A stretch of 64,000 bases of DNA from NCBI RefSeq assembly GCF_905220565.1, contig NC_059396.1:9397206-9461205 (forward strand), given 5' to 3'. Numbering within the stretch: the stretch's first letter is position 1; every line of letters begins with the position of its first letter. A model generated the notes under the pieces. The model was not told the origin of the DNA. It saw nothing but the letters and a program-made list of their open reading frames with translations, and made no database searches. The translations under genes were made by a program, and so were the position numbers. Source of the stretch: Melitaea cinxia (Eukaryota; Arthropoda; Insecta; Lepidoptera; Nymphalidae). This document shows, piece by piece, positions 24,901 through 33,301 of the stretch.

Positions 24901-26658
24901 CCTAGCACGGAGCTATACGTAAATGTATAATTGAATATATAGTAAAACAAAAATAATTTCTCTACATTGATAAATGACACAAATATACATAACCAAGTTT
25001 CATTTATATATTAGTAAAAAAAATTATGTAAAATATCACTTTTTGCAGCAATGTCATAGACTACATAGTAATTTTACAAGTCTACTGACAATGAACTAGC
25101 AGAAGAATAGCAGATAAGTTGGATGCATTTGCTGAATTATGCTCAATTACAAACACTTTGCAAAAATGACTTTGATATCTGTACATATCATTACAGGGCA
25201 ATTTATTGAGATTGACTTAAAGTTGACAATGCCAGGAGCATTGGAAACTAATCATTGGGTAGGAACCAGAACATCATTTTGGAAATACTAATTACAGTTG
25301 AACACATGACATATGCATAGATACATTTTTTAAGTTCATTATACAAAGACACTTTGGTTAAAATTAAATATAATTTTAAATTAAACATTTAATTCTGAAT
25401 TGATAAAAAGTGCATAATTAATCAATTTCCTTTTTCTTATCATAAAGATTAAGTAGTTATTTTTCTGGGTCCAAATTGTTTGCCATACTTGTATTTGTAT
25501 ATAAAATAACATTCATACATATATAAATGTGAGAAAACATGCTACTATTTAGTGCTGTATGGTAGCAATATTTGCCTTTAAATCAGGAAAATTTTATTAT
25601 CATAATTATGACATTCAACTTACGAGTTTTGGTAGAAGTAAATTTCATATAGTGGGCAGGGCAAGAAAATCTAGATCCTTACATATCTGCTGCGATGAAA
25701 ACATTTATAATAGGTGTTTAAACAAAGCATTTCTATATGTAAGCAAAAGCTCTAACATAAATAGAATAATACAGTACATTGTAGTTATATGTTGCAATCA
25801 TGTAATAGCCTCTGAGTGATTATTTTCATTTTTATGATTATACCTTGCCTATTATCGGTAGATCTACTGCTCCCCATGTATCAGCTGCCCAATGGACTAC
25901 ACCCGAGGCAAAGTCTGCTGTGAGTACACCAGCTATTGCTGCCAGTAACAATGAAGCATCAGCACGTAAATATTTAGCCATGAGAAGGCCTGCACTTATG
26001 CATAGTGTGCAGCAGACTACAACACATACCCATTCTTGCAACCGTTTTCCTACAAATATTAATATACATATATTTTGTTTTATAAAAATAAAATACTACC
26101 AAGTTTAAAATCAGCTTCATTGAGCTCATCATATTCAGCTGATAAAAAAAAATTGTAATCATACCACTAAGCTTAAAAATATTATTACAGTTAAAAGATA
26201 ATTATTATACTGAGCTACATTTAAACTTTCTGCCAATATGGAAATACTATATAAAATACTACAAAGTACAAAAATACACTGTTTAATAAGGCATGATTGC
26301 CAAGGACGTAATTATTAAAAATGTAACGTAACGTTCTTATCTAATAAATAATGCAAAAAATTGATTGATTCCTTTTGAATTGTATGAGAAATTGATCACC
26401 TGGACTATATAATTCAGCCAGCTCTTGTGCACCTCGATGTCGAGGTCCCCACCGGGGCTGGTTACATACTTCACTCCTCGGCTGGACGTTGGCATTCGGA
26501 TCATCTTCGGACATTGAGTGTTCCAGTATCTCGCGCTCAGTTTTAACTGGTGCCAATAACGTTGTGGCCATAGTACTTGCGTACTCAAAACGTTCACAGC
26601 CGAGGCCACTTAGGCCATTTCTTTTCGCACACGGAGGTATTTGTAAAGGCAGAGTCAT
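2513..26658 (-). CDS. PEDS1: Plasmanylethanolamine desaturase (PEDS1/TMEM189/Kua), four coding exons
   Basis: The family introduces the vinyl-ether double bond of plasmalogens in the ER membrane. It is the animal homologue of bacterial CarF. The four exons are 26658-26400, 26049-25844, 17988-17770 and 2773-2513. Junction phases are 1, 0 and 0. The spliced length is 945 nt, giving 314 aa plus a TAG stop. The order matches the family: an N-terminal tail ending in YSPGKRLQEW, membrane segments in exon 2, then the histidine-rich core (REHHIDP, HKWSH, RRHHRIHH, HETYF). These histidines are the presumed di-metal ligands and all appear intact. The C-terminus, ending in KWAQKRS, is typical. The N-terminus is about 40 residues longer than in vertebrates if the first ATG is used; an in-frame ATG at 26571 would give a more usual length. 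Introns 2 and 3 are 7,855 and 14,996 bp and full of transposons. Confidence 0.97.
3490..4607 (-). mobile_element. Jockey-like non-LTR retrotransposon, truncated copy A
   Basis: The minus strand reads fragments of an RT C-terminus in several frames, for example RFYHRTLRRRTKF. This is the same family as the better copy at 22180-23505; the two can be followed nearly base for base. The 3' end lies at an A-run (T-run on the plus strand near 3490). The copy is 5'-truncated at the (AC)n tract and carries several frameshifts. It sits in PEDS1 intron 3. Confidence 0.8.
4626..4784. repeat. (AC)n / (ACGC)n microsatellite
   Basis: A run of about 160 bp of CA repeats with interspersed CACG units. It abuts the 5' side of the R1-clade LINE, and a similar tract lies at that element's 3' end. 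Confidence 0.98.
4954..6417 (+). pseudogene. R1-clade LINE ORF1 (Gag-like, three CCHC knuckles), one internal stop
   Basis: ORF1 proteins of this clade bind the element's RNA and form the RNP. The frame runs from about 4954 (a good ATG lies at 5080) to TGA at 6415-6417. It is interrupted once by TAA at 5236-5238. The reading continues in the same frame on both sides, so this is a point nonsense mutation. The basic middle region is rich in Lys and Glu. Three zinc knuckles lie near the C-terminus: CFRCWHYGHLAAKC, CTGCGEEGHKIVTC and CTLCLEKGNTKNCAH. The stop overlaps the ORF2 start as ATGA, suggesting that ORF2 is translated by termination-reinitiation. Confidence 0.85.
6414..9702 (+). pseudogene. 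R1-clade LINE ORF2 (endonuclease + reverse transcriptase), interrupted
   Basis: The AP-type endonuclease nicks the target and the reverse transcriptase primes on it. ATG is at 6414. The endonuclease region shows SEPYR, GDFNSWAVDWGS and SNHYA. The RT shows LDVKNAFNSV (motif A), GGVPQGSVLGPLLWN (B) and VAYADDVAVV (C, catalytic YADD near 8330). The frame is open to about 8898, where unrelated sequence enters (8898-9225). It resumes at about 9226 and contains the C-terminal zinc finger CPSCPGVSEDAEHVFFAC. Near 9620 a +/-1 shift moves the true C-terminus (ending SMTEEQ, stop at about 9727) into another frame. The gene is not functional. Confidence 0.88.
8898..9225 (-). mobile_element. 3' tail of a LINE inserted antisense into ORF2
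   Basis: Read on the minus strand, it carries GAAATCTCTTTCAGAGATAA and a TGCAATAAAG-type end followed by an A/T-rich tail. The same motif ends the CR1-like LINE at 27400-29165, and a short relative lies near 52150. The R1 ORF2 sequence resumes directly on the other side, so this insertion is younger than the R1 copy. Confidence 0.75.
9836..9976. repeat. (AC)n / (GCAC)n microsatellite
   Basis: About 140 bp of CA and CACG repeats following the A-run at the 3' end of the R1-clade element. It matches the tract at its 5' end. Confidence 0.98.
10999..11117. repeat. (CACACAAA)n-type microsatellite inside an ORF
   Basis: About 120 bp of ACAC and AAAC units. The frame 10792-11349 reads through it as a Thr-His-Lys repeat. 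This would be an in-frame expansion if the ORF was once coding. Confidence 0.95.
11825..12271 (+). pseudogene. DUF4780-like retroelement ORF1 domain
   Basis: An open frame of 148 codons reading KLWCENHDAVGNLTRIV in the middle and ending in LIERER. It resembles the DUF4780 domain found in ORF1 proteins of insect non-LTR elements, whose likely role is RNA binding. It is a fragment of a longer ORF whose upstream parts are out of frame. The family call is from memory of the domain's look; a profile search would confirm it. Confidence 0.6.
12660..14840 (+). mobile_element. BEL/Pao LTR retrotransposon pol remnant
   Basis: The frames 12780-13073 (LRTVFDASAKTTSGVSLN, the Pao RT start), 13656-13922 (ISQIFDPLNLVSPFLLEAK) and 14012-14278 (WCDSTIVLAWL, PSGENPADLITRG) line up in the order RT, then RNase H and linker of BEL/Pao pol. 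Each is separated by frameshifts and stops. No LTRs are recognised. The copy is cut at about 14845 by the next LINE. Confidence 0.85.
14846..16850 (+). mobile_element. Non-LTR retrotransposon EN-RT remnant
   Basis: A frame at about 14860-15040 ends the endonuclease (CSDHRWIRFDV). The RT follows in pieces: VIFIPKPGKSDY and HRPISLTSFLLKTLER (15712-16092), GCPQGGVLSPLLWN and GYADDIAIL (16080-16304), then the thumb and C-terminus (16324-16845, KYLGIILDSKLNW). RT motif A (the first catalytic Asp) lies in the gap between pieces and is lost or scrambled. Jockey, I or LOA assignment is not resolved. Confidence 0.8.
16900..16985 (-). repeat. Fragment of the (GAT)n-tailed SINE
   Basis: CATCATCATCATTATCATC is followed by TTTTTAAGTTCCAAGGTG. 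This matches parts of the SINE seen intact at 29280-29641, in reverse orientation and internally deleted. Confidence 0.6.
17195..17660. repeat. Foldback-like repeat with ~90-bp imperfect inverted arms
   Basis: The left arm (about 17195-17280, containing GGGGTTATGTATTTCGATGC) pairs with the right arm (about 17575-17660, containing GCATCAAGATACATAACCC). A third related stretch (GTATTTCAAAGCGC) lies between them at about 17391. It is non-coding. It ends 110 bp from PEDS1 exon 3. Confidence 0.65.
17770..17988 (-). CDS. PEDS1: PEDS1 coding exon 3
   Basis: The acceptor reads ctttgacag and the donor reads ACAAATCAG followed by gtacgtatt. The exon begins NFLRPFREHHIDP and ends in TNQ. It carries the first histidine motif and HDFIETNGDN. 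It is phase 0 on both sides. Confidence 0.97.
18355..18545 (+). repeat. 5' part of the AACCGACTTC-type element
   Basis: Starts AAGCGACTTCAAAAAAGGAG and runs through TTTGTTGGAAAGGAGATATC and ACCATGATAAGGAAAC. Both parts also occur in the copy at 44849-45185. Confidence 0.7.
18790..20505. other. PEDS1 intron 2 sequence, no gene; one element 3' end
   Basis: AT-rich, non-coding. Positions 19620-19840 match the 3' half of the AACCGACTTC element and end in TTGAAGTCGGTTTTTTTCG. I see nothing else recognisable. Confidence 0.5.
20506..20850 (+). repeat. Single-arm copy of the foldback element found at 56953
   Basis: Carries the same order of signatures as one arm of the 57-58.6 kb structure: GAGCTGTTCCAAACTGTAC, then TTGAGCA boxes, then AAAAGGACAACG, then TTATTTTGCAGGCTGCGG. 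This copy lacks the opposing arm. Confidence 0.8.
20851..22074. other. Intron sequence, no gene seen
   Basis: AT-rich with homopolymer runs. No motifs or ORFs of note. Confidence 0.45.
22075..22179 (-). repeat. tRNA-derived SINE, 3' part (split by LINE insertion)
   Basis: ACACAATACACACACG, CTTGTGTTATAGGTAACAGC and CCGACTGGTATAGGTAC match the body of the SINE at 62385-62620. Its tRNA-like head lies at about 23505-23590, on the other side of the Jockey-like LINE. Confidence 0.75.
22180..23505 (-). mobile_element. Jockey-like LINE copy B, inserted into a SINE
   Basis: The minus strand reads an RT: QYRFRRGRSAGDLLVYLTHRW, then GDAVNA-type sequence is missing, then HKALLAKLPSYGL, AGVPQGSVLPPTLFTLYIND (motif B) and RCYADDST (motif C). 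The stretch holding RT motif A (the first catalytic Asp) is absent between GEAMAV and HKALL, so the enzyme cannot work even without stops. Frames then continue to RFYHRTLRRRTKF and KCKLWNDLPPD. The 3' end is an A-run (plus-strand T-run, 22166-22185). It is 5'-truncated at about 23505. Confidence 0.85.
23506..23592 (-). repeat. tRNA-derived SINE head
   Basis: The reverse complement carries an internal Pol III box B (GGTTCGATTCC) and the start GACTAGCCCATTGG. It is the same SINE as at 59340-59430 and 62530-62617. Confidence 0.75.
23850..24110 (+). mobile_element. RTE-type LINE endonuclease fragment
   Basis: The frame contains VVQCYNPTNAATDEE and GIVIVMGDLNAKVG, followed by NTGCEQHLGK. GDLNAKVG is the characteristic active-site motif of RTE-clade endonucleases. 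No RT follows, and the fragment ends by about 24110. Confidence 0.8.
24320..24830 (-). mobile_element. RTE-type LINE, C-terminal RT fragment
   Basis: The minus strand reads MIIKPVVMYGSECWATK and EMRMLRWMCEVPRKI, typical of the RTE/BovB C-terminus. It is degraded downstream. It may be a separate insertion from the endonuclease fragment, because it lies on the opposite strand. Confidence 0.75.
24831..25843. other. Intron sequence upstream of exon 3, no gene seen
   Basis: AT-rich. An 86-codon frame at 25559-25819 has no recognisable domain and lies within the intron of PEDS1. I treat it as chance. Confidence 0.45.
25844..26049 (-). CDS. PEDS1: PEDS1 coding exon 2
   Basis: The acceptor reads tatttgtag followed by GAAAACGG; the donor reads GGCAAG followed by gtataatc. 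It encodes KRLQEW, a hydrophobic membrane stretch, SGVVHWAADTWGAV and LPIIGK, in the family order. It is phase 1 in, phase 0 out. Confidence 0.97.
26400..26658 (-). CDS. PEDS1: PEDS1 coding exon 1
   Basis: ATG at 26658-26656; the donor reads AGTCCAG followed by gtgatcaa. The exon encodes a poorly conserved cytosolic tail and then GAQELAELYSPG, which joins exon 2 to give the conserved SPGKRLQEW. The alternative start at 26571 is also in frame. Intron 1 is only 350 bp. Confidence 0.93.
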
Positions 26659-27395
26659 ATTTAGAATTCTAATACCTTATAATAATCTTTAAAACTAGAT
26701 AGACGTTTTGCTTATCTTCTATATACATGATCATGAACACCGTATGTGATTGTTAATCACTCTTTTGATACTTATTGACACTTAGTTTGACATATCAACT
26801 GACACAGATAAAGATGGATAAAGTAGGTAGGTATTTAAAGTTAATATCAACATGATGTCAACTAACGTCAGCGTCATCAGCGTGAACAGACTTAGTAGAT
26901 TTCTACTTTTTTGGTAGATTTCAAGGTACCGGTAACAGTATCTAGTAAGTAAAAAATATTTGGTAGAATTCACGCTTTTCAACTATTCTGGTACTTTTTT
27001 TTCCTTCATAGCCAAACCTATCGAAAAAATGCGAGGTATTCCCCTTTTCATCGAATCAATTGTGACTATCTCTTTCTAATATTAATTATTCGAGAGGGAA
27101 AGCTGTTTGTGGAATACTACATGTATTGAAAAAAAATTGATTGCTTAGGTATATCTTTAATTTTTATTCTTTTCGTTACCATTCGTGCCGTGAGCCAGTG
27201 ATGTAAAAGTTATCGATTTATCAGTGCAACTCGGGGTTTTGAAGAATAAAAACCCATAAAATGATTTTAGGGTATATTCTCCCGATAAATAAATTATACG
27301 AGTTTTGAGGTTTCTAACACTGTTTGTACCTAAATTTTACTTTACATAAATGGTACTTTAGTCTTGGGCTTAATCGGACGTTGTCAGGTACCCTA
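26659..27395. other. Upstream region of PEDS1, presumed promoter and 5' UTR
   Basis: No ORF or known repeat is identified. It lies directly upstream of the PEDS1 start and before the LINE at about 27400, so it should hold the promoter. I see no clear core-promoter motif. Confidence 0.4.
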
Positions 27396-27399
27396 TTCG

Positions 27400-29165
27400 T
27401 ACAATTCGAAAAATGTACTAGTACACCTTATTATATATTACCATCTTATTATCGATCCTTCCTATACTATCAAAAGTTATAGAATCATTGGTACACCAAC
27501 AACTATACTCCAATTTAACTAGTAATAATCTGCTGTGCCCCTATCAGTCTGGCTTCCGTTCCTCACACAGCACAGTTGGAGCGCTGCTGAATGTCGCGGA
27601 GGATATTCGTGGTGCAATGGATAACACCAAGCTCACTGCAATGGTCCTTCTTGACTTTAGCAGTGCTTTCAACTCTGTTGACCCAGATATACTAATTGGA
27701 ACTCTCAGAGCGGTCAACATTTCTCCTACTGTTTTAGACTGGTTTCATTCTTACCTTTTCGGACGCCAGCAGTGCGTGAAAACCAACGATACATCATCGG
27801 ATTGGATAGATCTCACTGCTGGTGTACCCCAAGGCGGCGTACTTTCCCCTCTACTTTTCTCAATCTTCATTAATAATATATCCAAAGTAATTTCTTCTCC
27901 CTATCATCTGTATGCGGATGATTTACAGTTATATCGACACTTTGAGCTGACTGAGTTGCATGAAGCTATTGGTGCTCTAAATTCGGACCTGGTTGAAATT
28001 CAGTCGTGGGCTAATACTTTCGGCCTTATCATCAATCCTCTCAAATCTCAATGTATAATTTTTGGCAGTAGCAGACTGACATGCAAAATTGACTGGAATT
28101 CAATACCTAAGGTTCAGCTATCTAGTGTTACAATCCCTTATTCTAATAAAGTGAAAAATTTGGGTCTAATAATGGATTGTAACATGACCTGGGTGGCTCA
28201 TATCAATGAAGTCAGCAAACGTATGCATCACGCTTTCCACTCTCTCAAACGCCTTCAATACTTTCTCCCTTTTTCAACCAAAGTTATGCTTGCGCAATCG
28301 CTTCTTCTCCCTATACTTGACTACGCTGATGTGTGCTACTTAGATGCGACTGCGGAGCAACTGAACAAACTAGAGCGTCTTCAAAATCTTGCTATTCGCT
28401 TTATTTTTGGCTTACGTAAGTATGACCACATATCTAACTTTCGTGCTCAACTTAAATGGCTCCCAATCCGCCTTCGCCGTGATATGCACATCATGACGTT
28501 CCTCTACAGAATACTCCACGATCCTAATTCTCCTGCATACCTGCGTTCTCGTTTCCAAATTCTCCCTTCTCCCACACGTTCTAGGCGGTCTTGCATCACT
28601 ACAATGCTCGACATACCGAAAAGCAACACAAAATTCCGTTTGCATTCTTTTTCGGTATATGGTGCATCGCTCTGGAACAAACTTCCTAAATATATCCAGC
28701 TTAGTCCTTCTATCTATACCTTCAAAAATAAGCTAAAACAATACTTCCTCGCTCAAATGAATCCATAAATATCTTTTCATTAATGTTTACTTTTATTGTG
28801 TATTGTATAATATGTATATTATATGTGTATTTTATGTAGATATATATGTAATATTTATGTGTATGATCTTTATAAGTAGTAGTGTGTATATGTATATAGT
28901 ATGTAAATGTAGCGTATATATAAATAATATATATACATATACTGTATGCTGTTATGAATATTATTTAATTAGCTTTTTATTTTTATTTTTAAGAATCTGT
29001 ATATATCTACATTACTGCACTTTCTTAGCCTGCTATATAACATTAGTTCTCACTATCACAGGTTGGCTGGAAGAGATCTCTTTTAGAGATAAGTCCACCG
29101 TTGCTAACCAAATTTGTATATTAATATCTGTACAAAAATTTTAAGTGCAATAAAGAATATAAATA
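27400..29165 (+). mobile_element. CR1-like non-LTR retrotransposon, 5'-truncated
   Basis: A 5'-truncated LINE with a long intact RT frame (27488-28768), an AT-rich 3' UTR and an AAATAAAATA tail at about 29165. The 3' UTR contains AGAGATCTCTTTTAGAGATA, the same tail motif as the insertion in the R1 ORF2 at 8898-9225. Confidence 0.85.
27488..28768 (+). CDS. LINE reverse transcriptase, truncated N-terminus, frame intact
   Basis: 426 codons without a stop. The frame also extends upstream of 27488 (SKVIESLVHQQL), so the listed start is only where an initiator-like codon falls. RT motifs: LDFSSAFNSVD (A), GVPQGGVLSPLLFSIFINN (B), YADDLQLY (C), then NLGLIMDCNMTW and thumb. The C-terminal region contains RSRRSCITTMLDIP and ASLWNKLPK. 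YADDLQLY and the C-terminal module suggest the CR1/L2/Jockey group. The endonuclease is missing. It appears to be one of the youngest LINE copies here, because the frame is undamaged. Confidence 0.85.
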   Translation: MVHQQLYSNLTSNNLLCPYQSGFRSSHSTVGALLNVAEDIRGAMDNTKLTAMVLLDFSSAFNSVDPDILIGTLRAVNISPTVLDWFHSYLFGRQQCVKTNDTSSDWIDLTAGVPQGGVLSPLLFSIFINNISKVISSPYHLYADDLQLYRHFELTELHEAIGALNSDLVEIQSWANTFGLIINPLKSQCIIFGSSRLTCKIDWNSIPKVQLSSVTIPYSNKVKNLGLIMDCNMTWVAHINEVSKRMHHAFHSLKRLQYFLPFSTKVMLAQSLLLPILDYADVCYLDATAEQLNKLERLQNLAIRFIFGLRKYDHISNFRAQLKWLPIRLRRDMHIMTFLYRILHDPNSPAYLRSRFQILPSPTRSRRSCITTMLDIPKSNTKFRLHSFSVYGASLWNKLPKYIQLSPSIYTFKNKLKQYFLAQMNP

Positions 29166-29269
29166 AAATATTATTAGTACTATTAGTGACCAAGTGATAA
29201 TAAATAGTACCTGGCTACAAAACAGTGTGCAGGTCGAAATACTTTATTTTCATCATTATGTTTTTTTTT

Positions 29270-29651
29270 TGTCTTCTAGCTTTTCGTATAATTTAAGATT
29301 CATGTCCTGTGTGGCTACGGCACCAAAGAATATAGCCACCCCCTCTCTTCCCGTAGGTGTCATAAGAGGCGACTAAGGGATAACAAGGTTCCACTACCAC
29401 CTTGGAACTTAAAAAGCTGACCGATGGCGGGATAACCATCTAACCGCTGGCTTTGAAACACACAGGCCGAAGACGGGCAGCAGCGTCTTAGGTGTGACAA
29501 AGCCTGTCCTGCGGTCACCAACTCGCCTGCCCAGCGTGGTGATTATGGGCAACACACATGAGTTCACGCATTTTGGCGCGAACCTGTAGAGGCCTATGTC
29601 CAGCAGTGGACTGTAATAAGCTGAAATAATGATGATGATGATGTCTTCTAG
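29270..29651 (+). mobile_element. (GAT)n-tailed SINE with 10-bp target-site duplication
   Basis: TGTCTTCTAG occurs at 29270-29279 and again at 29642-29651, bracketing a 362-bp unit (29280-29641) that ends in GATGATGATGATGA. The body reads GTGGCTACGGCACC, then AGGCGACTAAGGG, then GGGCAACACACATGAG, then CCAGCAGTGGACTG. Other copies or fragments lie at 32901, 35186, 62920-63300 and 16900. Confidence 0.88.
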
Positions 29652-29718
29652 TACTAAAGATACGATTGTGAAATAACAAACCTCATTATAAAAATTATTT
29701 GATTCCCATAAATATAAT

Positions 29719-29854
29719 GTAAACAAATTCCTTTTACGTAAAAGTGTATTAAAAAGGTTTTTTTAATCACTAAAATTCTCAATTTTTACTTACCCACGCT
29801 AAACAAACCTATAACCAAAAAAAAATTACTTTTACGTAAAAGGAATTAGTTTAC
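29719..29854. mobile_element. Short MITE with 27-bp inverted repeats
   Basis: 29719-29745 (GTAAACAAATTCCTTTTACG...) pairs with 29828-29854, with one mismatch. The total length is 136 bp. Each arm contains the self-complementary CTTTTACGTAAAAG. Confidence 0.7.
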
Positions 29855-31465
29855 GTTATGTTCATAAAACTTTGGTTAAAAGGGGGACATTAAAACGCGA
29901 AATGAATAGAATGCGCGGCGCAATGTAACTCGTACGGTCTTAACACATTCAACATTAATTGTTCGTACCGTTCTGCTGTATAGCTCTGTTTCATTTAAGA
30001 GCTAACGAACGTCGTACGAAGGTACGAATAACATCATCTCGGACAGTCGGACTGTTGGACAATCGGACAGTGTGATACTCGGACCCATAGACGTACAATA
30101 CAAACTCGTCGGACCACGGTTAACGTAGTTCAAGTAACATAGATTATACAGTTGATAGTACTGTTACAGTGCACGATTAGTCCGATTAGGTCCGCGATAG
30201 CGATTGACGTTTGGTACTATTACATTTCGTACCTTACTAAGTAACGTAACTTTTTAGTACATCTTACATTTGCTACCCAAGACTATGGTATTTCCCAGGG
30301 GCATTTTATATGAGCCTCTTTTTAAACAAGCCAATTTACGCTCTATTTATAGGTACTAAGGATTAAATATTATTGTTCTTGGAATGTAGGGGCTTCCCAC
30401 AGTTATCAATTCCGAGTAAAACACAAAATTTCAATAAAAAGTAGAATAGGTTACAGATGATAAGAAATAGGGCTTTCAAATCAAATTAATGGACTCAAAA
30501 CAGCTTTAAGACAAAGTTACCCAACATAATGAACCGACCATAAATCGACCACAATTAAAAAATACCTATATTTCTGTATATTTTAATTTTAAATAATAAA
30601 CATTGATTTATCTAATTTACAGTGTTTTCTTTGTTCATCTTATTGTTTTATCGTTATAATCAAGAGAACAATATTATACTTTTTCGTTGTAACACAACAG
30701 CGAAAACATGTAATAGATTTTTAATATTTTCTCGTTCTCTTTTGATAGAATTTAATAGTTTTTAACCTCCACAAGACCACAAACAGTAGGTTCGTTAAAT
30801 GACATCTGGTCACACAGACTAACGTGCAACTATGGCCACGTTCCACTAAGCGTCCGTAACGACCCTATAACCCATTCTAGCGTTCCATCTACGGTCCTTG
30901 ATCGTCGCGAGCGGTCGCTGGACGTTATAGATGACGTCACTGTTCACGACCACATCGGCCACAAAATATAGGTGGGTCGAAGTTGACTTTCATTAAACGT
31001 GGCTAGAATATAAAAAAAAAAACAACTGTCAATATCTAATTGTGAATGTTCATTCGATTCTGCAAAAACGCAACAATAAACTCCCGGAAATACATGTTGA
31101 ATTAACTTTTACTCCAATCATGCGAAATATTCACACACAACCCCCATTCATCATGCCACTATATTGCGAGCACAAAGCTGACACCTGACACTTGACAGCA
31201 CCCAAATATGCGTTCCACTTATAAAATTTGCCCACAATGCTGGCGGCGTTTTTTACTTTAGTGGAACGGTAACTTCAGCGGTCATGATCGAACCGGAATA
31301 ACCGGAATATCGTCACTGTAAAGGCTCATTAAGGTCCTTGTCAGGGCTCGGTAACGTTTGCGATTGCCATTAAAAATATCGGTAAATAGAGTTAATTTTA
31401 ATTCGTAAGATTTATTTTTGTGTTACCACATTACCACATATCAAAAATTTCGATCGTTACATCAT
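29855..31465. other. Intergenic DNA, no gene seen
   Basis: Mixed composition, including a GC-richer part at about 30820-31380 and a run of CGGAC-rich words near 30040-30090. I recognise no gene, RNA or transposon protein here. Confidence 0.4.
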
Positions 31466-31477
31466 GGTTACATCGTT

Positions 31478-31551
31478 CCATAGCTTAATTGGCTAAAGCA
31501 CTGACAGGATAAGTTGGAGACGCAGGTTCGATCCCGGCTGTCGATCCCGGG
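31478..31551 (+). repeat. tRNA-like sequence (probable SINE head or tRNA remnant)
   Basis: Box A-like TAGCTTAATTGGCTAAAGC and box B GGTTCGATCCC are spaced as in a tRNA. The ends do not pair into a good acceptor stem, and no anticodon arm can be assigned. I call it a tRNA-derived repeat rather than a functional tRNA. Confidence 0.5.
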
Positions 31552-31979
31552 TTGATTTTTGATATGATATTAAAAATTTGTTTAGAGTTAATTTTGTGTG
31601 TTTTGATTTGTGTATGAATGTAAATGTTTTTGTTCACTAAAATTTTACTTGTAACGTGATTTCATAAAACCACACAAATCTTTTTTCATCAATAGATTAT
31701 TATAATACTTGAATTTAGTTGTTAATAAAATTCGTTCAAAGAGATTGTTTAAAAAAAAAAAAAAACAACGAACAGTAGTTTGTTCTATATTCCATCGTTG
31801 TTTTTGGCGCAAAGGCACATTCAGTAATAATTTGAAAACGAGTCGAGTTTCGTTAAATCCGTTCTTAGCGGATGTTTACGTCCTATAAGGAGCCTACCTG
31901 CCAAATTTCAAGTTCGTAGGTGTTATAGTTTCGGAGTCTTCGTGATGAGTGACCTTTCGCTTTTAGATATGTATAGATA

Positions 31980-32203
31980 GATTATAAACTGTGTAAATTA
32001 TTTTTGAGCCGACTTATGTTTGTTTTTTTTTTTTTTTTTTTTTTTTAACAAAGGCGATTAAATCAAAACGAAAAAATATCGATATATCGATATTTTAAAA
32101 AATATCAACAACCCGACGCCCAACTGCCCGTGTGTGTGTAATCGTCGTTCCAACCAATCGCGTCATTTTGCTCGCAGCGTCCGCGGTGATTGAGAGTGCA
32201 CTA
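31980..32203 (+). repeat. Left half of repeat A (interrupted copy)
   Basis: Matches 39490-39743 closely (AACAAAGGCGATTA, ATATCGATATATCGATATTT, AATCGCGTCATTTTGCTCGC, GTCCGCGGTGATTGAGAGTG). The right half resumes at 37215, 5.0 kb away, whereas in copy B the two halves are contiguous. Confidence 0.85.
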
Positions 32204-32900
32204 TACTCTATTTCACGTGGGATGGGTACGGTGACACATGTCAAATTAACTCTATAGTGAGGTGACCATGCATAATTAATTGATGTAATTCGATTATCGA
32301 GTACAAATGCGGTTAACCTTTAATCGATTACATAAAAAAAAAATTTTAACTGCTTATTAAAAATTAATCATCGCTATAGTGAATAAATAATATTTTAAGG
32401 GTGGTATTAAACGCGAGAAATGAGTTATCGACAATAACAAAGCTCACGTGGCAAATTATTAGTCGTTCGCCTTTACCCTCCGGTACTTTAGTCGAAGAAT
32501 GAGCAGTGTCGTCTGTCCATACTTTGCCAACAGTATGATTGGCGTTCAACTATGTCTAGTCAAGGAATACTACGTTGTTCCAATCCGTAATTTTTTCGCC
32601 TTTTCTAAGAATTTCACAAAGTTTTCACGCACTTTTCCGTTTTTTAACTTTTTTTATTTTATGGAAATCCAATTTTATTTAAAAGTTGCCATAATTATGT
32701 CACACTTCCATTAAATAATTTAGCACCTTTCAAAGACGTTAATTATTGTAAAACTGTGGGCAACTCATTTCTCCGCTAATAATCATATTCAACCTCAACC
32801 ACCAAACATTTATTTCCTTTGCCTCTTTTTGGGAGTCGATAACTTATTATCTTCCATATTGGTGTCACCATACTTTTCTTTACTTACTTTTGACACTAAG

Positions 32901-33146
32901 CTGTGTGGCTACGGCAATAAAGAATATAGCCACCAGCGTCTCTTCCCGTGGGTGTCGTAGGAGGCGACTAAGGGCTAACACAGTTCCGCTACCACCTTGA
33001 AACTTATAAAGCCGACTGATAGCGGGATAACCATTCATCTGCTAGCTTTGAAATACACAGGCCGAAGACGGACAACAGTGTCTTCAGTGCGACAAAGCCG
33101 GCCCTGCGGTCACCAACCCGCCCAGCGTGGTGACTATAGGCAACAC
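32901..33146 (+). repeat. (GAT)n-type SINE, 5' part (split)
   Basis: CTGTGTGGCTACGGC through GTGGTGACTATAGGCAACAC. It continues at 35186 (GGCAACACACATGAG) after a 2.04-kb insertion. Confidence 0.88.
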
Positions 33147-33301
33147 CAAAGAGCAACACGGAGGGGAGTAGCCATGTACAGGCGTTCCCCTCTGTCAAGG
33201 TATAAGGCCAAATGGCCATATGCAAACAATAAAACTAGTTGCCGCTGCACTGATCACTAGACTAAATCTAGTTGCGCGATTGAATCAACGTCCTTCAAAA
33301 A

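Noticed and set aside
31478..31551. Functional tRNA gene
   Set aside because: Box A and B are present but the acceptor stem does not pair and no anticodon loop can be drawn; more likely tRNA-derived repeat.
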